Source: Loktanella sp. DSM 29012
GTDB taxonomy: Bacteria > Pseudomonadota > Alphaproteobacteria > Rhodobacterales > Rhodobacteraceae
Direction of reading: 5' to 3'
NCBI RefSeq assembly: GCF_900110705.1
Contig: NZ_FOEJ01000002.1
Coordinates: 62,001-126,000, forward strand
DNA length: 64,000 bases
Of the stretch, positions 29,540 to 38,300 are shown in pieces. The position numbers were made by a program, and so were the translations under genes. The notes under the pieces were generated by a model. It was not told where the DNA came from and did no database searches. It saw only the letters and a list, made by a program, of their open reading frames with translations. Within the stretch, counting starts at the first letter, position 1; each line of letters begins with the position of its first letter.

Positions 29540-29923
29540 TCAGCGCGGCAGGCGCGCTGTCGCCTCGATCTCGATCTTCATTTCGGGGTTTTGTAGTCCG
29601 GCGACGAACATCGTTGCAGCGGGCCGCGCGTTACGAAACGCCTCGGCAAGCACCGGCCAACAGCTTTCCCATTCCGCGCGATCAGGCAGAATATATGTGA
29701 CGCGCACCACGTCATCCAGACTGCTGCCCGCCTCGACCAGCGCGCGCCCGATGGTGGCCAGCGCATTGCGGCACTGATCCACGATATCGTCGGGCATTTT
29801 CATCGTTGCGTAATCATAGCCGGTGGTCCCCGCAACATAGACCCAGCCATCGGCCACGACTGCACGCGAATAGCCGATCTGCGCCTCGAACGGGCTACCT
29901 GTGGTGATATGTCTGACTGTCAT
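29540..29923 (-). CDS. RidA/YjgF/YER057c family protein
   Basis: A 127-residue trimeric Rid-family protein. Seen: MTVRHITTGSPFEAQIGYSR, GWVYVAGTTGYDY, QCRNALATIGRALVEAGSSL and DVVRVTYILPDRAEW. Classic RidA hydrolyses reactive enamine/imine intermediates, using an Arg near IEIEA at the C-terminus; here the end is KIEIEATARLPR, so an Arg is nearby but I cannot say which Rid subgroup applies. ATG 29923 has GGGGG seven bases upstream. It is 62 bases upstream of the NDUFA12 gene. Confidence 0.9.
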   Translation of the reverse strand: MTVRHITTGSPFEAQIGYSRAVVADGWVYVAGTTGYDYATMKMPDDIVDQCRNALATIGRALVEAGSSLDDVVRVTYILPDRAEWESCWPVLAEAFRNARPAATMFVAGLQNPEMKIEIEATARLPR

Positions 29924-29934
29924 GTGACCCCCAT

Positions 29935-29963
29935 GAAAAAAGGCCGCTGCATCCGCAGCGGCC
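29935..29963 (-). terminator. rho-independent terminator of clpX
   Basis: GGCCGCTGC (29942-29950) pairs perfectly with GCAGCGGCC (29955-29963) with a 4-base loop, and the run of A at 29935-29941 reads as T on the minus strand. It lies 30 bases past the clpX stop, just before the RidA gene. Confidence 0.85.
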
Positions 29964-29992
29964 CTGTTCTGATCCCGAGAACCAGCCAACCC

Positions 29993-31261
29993 TCAGGCGC
30001 TGGCGGTCTCTTTCTCTTTTTTCTTGCCGTCGTCGTGGATCATCAGCGGGCTCGCATCGGGGCCAACTGCTTCTTCGTTCACGACAACCTCTGTCACCGT
30101 ATCCATGCCGGGCAGCTCGAACATCGTGTCCAGCAGGATGTCCTCCATGATGGACCGCAGGCCACGGGCACCGGTCTTGCGTTCGATGGCGCGCTTGGCG
30201 ATGGCCGTCAGCGCATCATCGGTGAACGTCAGTTTGGTGTCCTCCAGCTCGAACAGGCGCTGGTACTGTTTGACCAATGCGTTTTTCGGCTGTGTCAGGA
30301 TGATCATCAACGCCTCTTCGTCCAGGTCCGTCAGCGTCGCAATGACAGGCAGACGGCCCACGAATTCGGGGATCAGACCGTATTTCAGCAGATCCTCGGG
30401 TTCGAGATCCATGAAGGTTTCACCGACACCGCGGTCTTCCGTATCCTTGACGTCAGCACCAAAACCCATGGCGGACCCTTTGCCGCGCTGCGCGATGATC
30501 TTGTCCAGACCGGCGAATGCACCACCACAGATGAACAGGATGTTCGTGGTGTCCACTTGCAGGAATTCCTGCTGCGGATGCTTGCGACCGCCCTGCGGCG
30601 GGACAGATGCGACCGTGCCTTCCATGATCTTGAGCAGGGCCTGCTGCACGCCCTCGCCCGACACGTCGCGGGTGATGGACGGGTTGTCGGACTTGCGCGT
30701 GATCTTGTCGACCTCGTCGATATAGACGATGCCGCGCTGCGCGCGTTCCACGTTGTATTCAGATGCCTGCAACAGTTTCAGGATGATGTTTTCCACATCC
30801 TCGCCGACGTAACCGGCCTCGGTCAGGGTCGTGGCATCGGCCATCGTGAACGGCACATCCAGGATACGTGCCAGCGTCTGGGCCAGCAGCGTCTTGCCGC
30901 AGCCGGTCGGCCCGATCAGCATGATGTTGGATTTCGCCAGCTCGATGTCGGATTTGTCGGAATTGTTCAGACGTTTGTAATGGTTGTGCACGGCGACCGA
31001 CAGAACCCGCTTGGCGTGCATCTGACCGATGACGTAATCATCGAGGACCTGGCAGATTTCGCGCGGGGTCGGCACGCCGTCACCCGATTTCAGCGATGCG
31101 CTCTTGGTTTCTTCACGGATGATATCCATGCAGAGTTCGACGCATTCATCGCAGATGAAAACGGTCGGGCCCGCAATCAGCTTGCGCACCTCGTGCTGAC
31201 TCTTGCCGCAAAAGCTGCAGTAGAGGGTGTTCTTGCTGTCGCTACCGGTGGTGGTTGCCAT
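29993..31261 (-). CDS. clpX: ATP-dependent Clp protease ATP-binding subunit ClpX
   Basis: A 422-residue AAA+ unfoldase that feeds substrates to ClpP; in Caulobacter it degrades CtrA. The N-terminal zinc domain has Cys15, Cys18, Cys37 and Cys40. Walker A is [10 protein letters not shown], Walker B is [11 protein letters not shown], and the pore loop is [10 protein letters not shown]; sensor 2 is in [16 protein letters not shown] 31261 gives the normal N-terminus. It lies 148 bases downstream of clpP on the same strand, with its own terminator. Confidence 0.98.
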   Translation of the reverse strand: MATTTGSDSKNTLYCSFCGKSQHEVRKLIAGPTVFICDECVELCMDIIREETKSASLKSGDGVPTPREICQVLDDYVIGQMHAKRVLSVAVHNHYKRLNNSDKSDIELAKSNIMLIGPTGCGKTLLAQTLARILDVPFTMADATTLTEAGYVGEDVENIILKLLQASEYNVERAQRGIVYIDEVDKITRKSDNPSITRDVSGEGVQQALLKIMEGTVASVPPQGGRKHPQQEFLQVDTTNILFICGGAFAGLDKIIAQRGKGSAMGFGADVKDTEDRGVGETFMDLEPEDLLKYGLIPEFVGRLPVIATLTDLDEEALMIILTQPKNALVKQYQRLFELEDTKLTFTDDALTAIAKRAIERKTGARGLRSIMEDILLDTMFELPGMDTVTEVVVNEEAVGPDASPLMIHDDGKKKEKETASA

Positions 31262-31409
31262 GTCGTATCCTTTGGCGCCGGGGCCAGTTTGGTGTCGCGC
31301 TGTCCTTGGTTTGTCAGAGTAGGACAGCGCGTTCCGGGTCACAACGCCAAAAAGACGCAATCGGTGACCCTGTTCAGGTCTGTGTGATCATGGCACCCGA
31401 GATGCGTGA

Positions 31410-32030
31410 TCAATCTTCGGCTTTATCGCGGTTTGTCACGATTTCGTCGATGTGGCCCCATTCGAGGGCTTCTTCGGGGGACATCCACTTGTCACGGTCC
31501 AGCGCCTTCTGGACTTCCTTGTAGGATTGGCCCGTGTGCTTTTGGTAAAGCTTGTACATGCGTTCGCGTGTGTTTTCGATGCTTTTGGCCGAAATAAGGA
31601 TGTCAGCCGCCGTGCCGCGCGCGCCGCCAGACGGTTGGTGCACCAGAAATTCGGCGTTCGGCAGCGCATAGCGCATCCCCTTTTCGCCACCGATGGCGAT
31701 GACCGAACCCATCGATGCCGCAAGGCCGCAGACCAGCGTCGACACCTTTGGGCGGATATACTGCATCGTGTCATAGATGCTCATGCCCGCGACGACGCTG
31801 CCGCCGGGGGAATTGATATACATCGAAATCTCTTTTTTCGGGTTCTCAGCCTCGAGGTGCAGCAGCTGCGCGACGATCAGCTGGCTCATGCCGTCGTGCA
31901 CGGGACCGTTGACGAAAATGATCCGCTCTTTCAGCAGGCGGCTGAAGATATCGTAGGCGCGTTCACCGCGTGCGGTCTGTTCGACCACCATCGGGACGAG
32001 GTTCATGTGGGTTTCGATCGGATCTTGCAT
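31410..32030 (-). CDS. clpP: ATP-dependent Clp protease proteolytic subunit
   Basis: A 206-residue serine protease forming the 14-mer chamber. The catalytic triad is Ser106 (GLAASMGSV), His131 (FLVHQPSGG) and Asp180 (ALDRDKW), each offset by 9 from the E. coli enzyme. The N-terminal axial loop [19 protein letters not shown] is present. ATG 32030 has AAGG eight bases upstream. Its leader contains a stable two-stem hairpin that ends next to the ribosome binding site (see 32043-32085). Confidence 0.98.
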   Translation of the reverse strand: MQDPIETHMNLVPMVVEQTARGERAYDIFSRLLKERIIFVNGPVHDGMSQLIVAQLLHLEAENPKKEISMYINSPGGSVVAGMSIYDTMQYIRPKVSTLVCGLAASMGSVIAIGGEKGMRYALPNAEFLVHQPSGGARGTAADILISAKSIENTRERMYKLYQKHTGQSYKEVQKALDRDKWMSPEEALEWGHIDEIVTNRDKAED

Positions 32031-32398
32031 GGGAAGGCCTTATCTGGGGGACACCGGCGGGCGGTGTCTTTCAAAGTCCCCCAGACACTATGCAGCCCGG
32101 CCAGCAGCTTCAAGAGCCGACGGCAGCGCGCGATCGCCGGTTTCAAATTGTCGCAGCTATTTTTCATCTTAGGCCAATGCCGAAAACACCGGACGGTTGT
32201 TCAGGTGGATCATGGCAATTCCACGGTTTTCGCCCTGAAAATGTGTCGGTCTCGCCTTGTTTCAGGGCTTTTGCCCCAAAATCACCGTCACGTTCATGGA
32301 TAAAACACGGCCGGGTCCAAAATCAGACAAACCCCAAAATTATTCATTCCTCAAAGGAAAAGCGGTCTGTCTCTGGGCCGTACGAGTTGAGGTTTATC
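32031..32398. promoter_or_regulatory. divergent intergenic region clpP / RTX gene
   Basis: 368 bases without a gene. The clpP-proximal 60 bases hold the leader hairpin. The remainder grows more AT-rich toward the RTX gene (around 32330-32370) and presumably contains both promoters, but I cannot pick out reliable -35/-10 boxes. The RTX frame is open through this region, yet its residues there do not look like protein of the RTX type and no ribosome site supports an earlier start. Confidence 0.5.
32043..32085 (-). promoter_or_regulatory. two-stem hairpin in the clpP 5' leader
   Basis: TCTGGGGGAC (32043-32052) and GTCCCCCAGA (32076-32085) are perfect complements. Inside lies a second stem, GACACC (32050-32055) with GGTGTC (32063-32068), sharing three bases with the outer one. 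Read on the minus strand, the outer stem ends about two bases before the AAGG ribosome site of clpP. It may tune clpP translation or mRNA stability. Confidence 0.6.
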
Positions 32399-35300
32399 AT
32401 GCCTAGTGGCGTAGTTCTCGATCTTCGCGGAAATCGTCTGAACGCAGGCGATTTCGCAACTGCGTTCAGCACATTTGACACGGCCCAAATTCTGGGATCC
32501 GGTACCGTAAGCTATACGTCCACAAGCGGTAACGGCACGCGAACGGGTAGCTACCAGATCGGCACGAACGGCGGCGTACATTTTGTGCCTGACACGCCCT
32601 TTCCCGCCGGCCTCCAGAGCGCCACGGTTCAGACGGCCCCAGACGTTGGCATTTATTACGGCACCGCTAACAATGACACCGCCCTCATTGGTACAGCACA
32701 AAGCGACTACATTTACGGTGGCACTACCCCAAACGAGACTGGAACTGGTAGCGACACCATTGATGCGGGACGTGGAAACGACACCGTCTATGCTGGTGAC
32801 GGGGCCGATACGGTTTTCGGCGGATCGGGCAACGATCTGATCTACGGCGGAACCGGTGACGATCGGCTGAACGGTAACGGTGGCAACGACGTCCTCTATG
32901 GCGGTGACGGAAACGATTCCCTGCTCGGCGGCATGGGCACCGACAGCCTGTTTGGCGGTCAAGGTAATGACCGCATCGATGCTGGCGCGGGCAACGATTA
33001 CATCGACGCGGGCGAAGGCAACAATTCCGTCATGGGCGGCACCGGGGCCGATACGATTTTCGCGGGCAGCGGCGCAGACACCCTGTCCGGCAACGCGGGT
33101 CGCGATACGATCAACGCAGGCGGTGGCAGCGACACCGTCTATGGCGGTGACAGCAACGACAGCATCAATGCCGGAACAGGCAACGACACTGTTTATGGCG
33201 AGGCTGGCAACGATTCCATCCTGGGCGGTGACGGTAACGATACGCTCTATGGCGACGATCCGGCATCAGCCACGGTCGCGACCGAAACGCTACGCTGGAC
33301 CACACAGGCTGCGTCCGGAACGAACGTGCGCAACGGGTTCACTCAGGACACCGGGTCGGTCAACGTCTCTGTCAGCTTTCGCGATGACGGCAGCCTTGTC
33401 GAAACGACGACTTCGAACGTGCCGATCTTCACCGGCACGACGGGTATCTCTACAACCTCTTCGGTCTTTTTGCGCGGCGAAGCAGGCAACACCGGCACAA
33501 CAACCATTGATTTCGCGGCCGACCCCAACAGCGGGGTCACGGATGCGGTCAGCAATGTCGGTTTCTGGATCACCGACATCGACGGCGTTTCCGACGGCAC
33601 CAACAATTTCTATGACCAGGTTGTTGTCACGGCCTACAATAGCGACGGCGTCGAGGTGCCTGTCACGATCACGCGCCCAACGGGCAGCAACGACACGCAA
33701 AGCGGGCAGACCGTCACGGCGTCGCTGGACAGCGATGAAGCGAACGAAGCTGACGGCGCGGCATATTTTCAGGTTGCGGGACCAGTCAGCTCGATCGTTA
33801 TCAACTTCAACAACGCGAATGGCGGCACGACGAATCACGCGGTTTACCTGTCCGACGTGACATTCACGACCATCGCACCGACACCCGGCGACGACACGAT
33901 CGACGGCGGCGCTGGTGACGACGTTCTGTATGGCGGCGGCGGCAATGACAACCTGACGGGCCGCGCCGGTAGTGACACCATTTACGGCGGCGATGGCGAT
34001 GACTTCATCGACGACGAACCCGGTTTTGAAGACGGTATCAGCGCCGATACGTTTTTCGGCGGCGCGGGCAGTGACATCTTTTGGGCCGGTGGTGGCGCGG
34101 ACGAGGTTTATGGCGGAACCGGCAACGATTTTATCAATGGACAGGAAGGCGACGACACGCTGTTTGGCGACGCCGGCACGGATACGATTGACGGTGGCCT
34201 GGGCAACGACAGCCTGTACGGCGGAATCGGCGCGGACAGTCTGATCGGCGGCGATGGAAACGATGTTTTCGACGGCGGCCAAGACAATGACCGGCTGAGC
34301 GGCGGCAGCGGCGACGATCTCATGGCCGGTGGCACAGGTGATGACACGATCAGCGGCGACGCAGGCGCGGATTTCATTCTGGGCGAAGCAGGAAACGATG
34401 TCGTCTTTGGCGGTGACGGCAACGACGTTATCGGCGATATCGAACTCGAAGTGGGCGATGACGTTCTGTACGGCGACGCCGGCGATGATGGTTTGGCCGG
34501 TGGTACCGGCAACGACACCCTCTTTGGCGGCACCGGCAACGATGTGTTGTTGGGCGGTAGTGGAAATGACTCGCTTTATGGCGATGCCGGAAACGATCTT
34601 TTTTCGGTCGGCGACCAAGACGATTCCAATGTGGTTCAAGGTGGCGAACATGTCGGCGACACCGATGTCGATACACTCAACCTGTACAACACGTCCTCCA
34701 CCGACGGTGTGACCGTTGTCTACAGCAGCGCAGAGGCAGGCCGTGTTGATTTCAACGCCACCACAGCCAGCGTCGATTTCACACAAATTGAGCGGCTGGA
34801 AACAACCTCCTTCGACGACACGGTCGATGCCTCGGCGTCGGCCAGCGGCATCAGCATTGGAACCGGAACCGGTGACGACAGCGTCATCGGCAGCAGCGGC
34901 AACGACACGATCGATGCAGGCATCGGCGCCGACAGCGTTCAAGGCGGCGCGGGCAACGACCTGATCGATCTGGGTGTTGCCGACCTGATGGACGACACCG
35001 TGGTTCTGACCAACGGAAGCGGCGACGACACAATTCTGGGTTTCGAGGCACCGCTCGACAATGGCGACGGCACATTCTCTGGGCGCGATCAGCTGAATGT
35101 GGCGGGGCTGCTGGATGCTGGTGGTGATCCGGTCAACCATCACGACGTCGTGGTGACCGACGACGGCGGCAGTGCGCGCCTGACATTTCCGAACGGAGAG
35201 GCCGTGCTCTTGGCCGGTGTGTCCCCCACGGATGCGCAAAATCCGTTCTTTCTGGCAGCGATGGGTATTCCGCTGTCCGATGGCACGGTCAGCGGCACCG

Positions 35301-38300
35301 CAGGGGCCGACACGATCGGCCTTGGCTATGTCGACGCCGACGGTGACACGGTTGACGATAACGACGCAATCCTCGCTGGAGATACCGGCAACGACGACCT
35401 GATCGAGGCCGGTGGCGGCGACGATTCCGTGTTTGCCGGTCTCGGCAATGACGCGGTCTTCGGCGGCTCCGGCAATGACACACTGGACGGCGGTGCGGGC
35501 GACGATACGCTGTCGGGTGACGCGGGTGACGATACCTTTGTCGTGACCGCAGGTGGCGGCAACGACACGATTGTCGGCGGCGAACTGGATGAAACCGCTG
35601 GTGACACGCTGGATGCCACCGCCCTGACCGATGACGCCACCCTTGTTCTGGACGGAAACGAGGACGGCGACCTGTCCTACGCGGGCGAAGTCACCACGTT
35701 TTCCGAAATCGAGAACATCTTGCTGGGATCCGGCGACGACGTGGTTTTCGTCGGGGCTGGCGACGAAACCGTCGATACCGGCGAAGGTGACGACACGATC
35801 CAGCTCTCTGACAATTTCGGGGATGCGACCATTGCCGGTGGCGACAATACGCTGCCAGTGGGCGATCTGCTGTCGGCGCAATCGGTCACGCAGGATCTGA
35901 CCGTGACCCTTGGTCCCGATGGCAGTGGTACGCTGTCGGACGCCGACAACACCCTCACGTTCAGCCAGATTGAACGGATCGTGACAGGCACCGGCGACGA
36001 CAGCGTCATCGGCAGTGCCGGTGATGACAACGTCAGCTTGGGTGCGGGCGATGATAGTATGGCCGGTGGTGCCGGCAACGATCAGATCGCGGGCGAGGCT
36101 GGGGCCGATACCATCGACGGTGGCGCAGGCAACGACCAGATCGACCTGGGCCTGAACGATGCCGCCAATGACACGGTCGTTTTGCAGGACGGGTCCGGTG
36201 ATGATGTCATCACCGCCTTCGAAGGTCCGATCGACAACGGCAACGGCACCTTTACCGGGCGCGACCTGCTGGATGTCTCGGACCTGCAAGGCCCCGACGG
36301 TCTGCCTGTCAACACCAACGATGTGACCGTCTCCGATCAGGCTGGCAGCGCGTTGCTGACCTTTGCCAATGGCGAAACGGTTCTGCTGGACGGCGTCACC
36401 GCGGCAGAGTTGAATTCGCCATTCGCGCTGGCGGCCATCGGTATCCCCCTGCCCGACGGCACCGTCAGCGGCACCGCCGGTGACGACATCATTGATGCGG
36501 CCTATACCGGAGATCCCGACGGCGACCGCGTCGATGCCGACGATGCGATCCTTGCGGGCGACACGCAGAACGACGACCTGATCGAGGCCGGTGACGGCAA
36601 CGACAGCATTGATGCGGGCGATGGCAACGATCACGTCCTGGCCGGAACCGGAAACGACACGATCCGCGGCGGCACGGGCGACGACAGTCTCTTTGGTCAG
36701 GCTGGCAGCGACGAAATCTTTGGCGGTGACGGCAATGACATCGTCGACGGCGGCGATGGCGGGACTGACGCAGACACCCTGTTCGGCGGCGCAGGCAACG
36801 ACGAGCTGATCGGCGACGACGGCAACGATACGCTTGTCGGCGGCAGCGGTGACGACCAGCAGTTCGGCAACGGCGGCGACGACACCTTTGTTGTGGACAA
36901 TGATTTCGGCAACGACCTGGTAATCGGTGGCGAAACGCAAGAGGTGACAGGCGATGTTCTGGATGCCACAGCCACGACTCAGAACCTGACGCTGGACCTG
37001 ACGCAGAACGGTGCTGCCGACGGCGAAAGCGGGACGCTGTCGAACGGTGCCCAGACACTGACATTCGCCGAAATCGAGGCCGTCCGTCTGGGATCCGGCA
37101 ACGATACCGTGCTTGGATCCAGTGATGACGACAGCGTCGCATCCGGGGCTGGCAACGATACGCTGACGGGCGGTGCTGGCAACGACAGCCTGTCCGGCGA
37201 AGCTGGCGACGACACCTTTGTCTTTGATGACGGTTTCGGCCAGGACAATATTGATGGCGGCTCACAGACGACAGCCGACCGTCTGGATGCCACTGCCGTG
37301 GATGCTGACACGACCCTGTCGCTGACCGGCACCGGAACCGGCACCCTGACGCAGGCCGCGAACAACGTCAGCTTTACCGAGATCGAGGAATTTTTCCTCG
37401 GGTCCGGCAACGATACCGTCTTTGGTGGCGAAGGTGACGACGTCGTCGACCTCGGCGCGGGCGACGACGTGTTTGCGCTGTTCAACGGCTTTGGCAACGA
37501 CGACATCACCGGTGGCGAGGCCGTTGAGACGACAGGCGACGTGCTGGACGGCAGCGCCCTGACCGAAGATGTCGACGTGACGCTGACCACCCCCGAAAGC
37601 GGCAGCATCACAAACGGTACCGACACGACGTCCTTTGCCCAAATGGAACTGGTCCGCACCGGCGCTGGCAATGATACGGTCAGCGGCAGCGCTGGCGACG
37701 ACAGCGTCGCAACAGGTGCGGGCGACGACACGATCAATGCAGGTGCCGGCAACGACAGCATCGATGCAGGCACCGGGGCCGATACTGTTGCAGGTGGCGC
37801 TGGCAACGACACCATCCGCCTTGGGGCCGCCGACGGGGCCGAAGACACCATCGTCCTCGAGGACAGTGGCGGGGACGATACCGTTTTCGATTTCGAAGGT
37901 CCTATCGACAACGGCGACGGCACCTTTACCGGGCGCGATCTGCTGGATGTGACTGGCCTGACCGGACCGGACGGCCTGCCCGTCAATACCAATGACGTGA
38001 CCGTCAGCGATCAGGGCGGCAACGCCCTGCTGACGTTCTCCAACGGTGAAACCGTTCTTCTGTCGGGTGTCGATCCGGTAACACTGCAATCGCCTTTTGC
38101 CCTGGCCGCCATCGGCATTCGCCTGCCTGACGGCACCGTCAGCGGCACAGCGGGCGATGATACGATCGACGCGGCCTATATCGGCGACCCCGATGGCGAC
38201 CGCGTGGACGCAGGCGACGCAATCATTCCGGGCGATACAGGCGACGACGACCTGATCGAGGCCGGGGCCGGAAACGACACCGTGTTCGCGGGGCTGGGCG

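Noticed and set aside
31970-32398. Upstream extension of the RTX frame into the clpP region
   Set aside because: It would overlap clpP and the leader hairpin; TGAGG before ATG 32399 marks the start.
33290-36940. A 1216-codon open frame antisense to the RTX gene
   Set aside because: It arises from the codon pattern of Gly/Asp/Asn-rich repeats, which seldom gives stops on the other strand. It has no ribosome site and its translation is low-complexity Val/Ala/Asp text.
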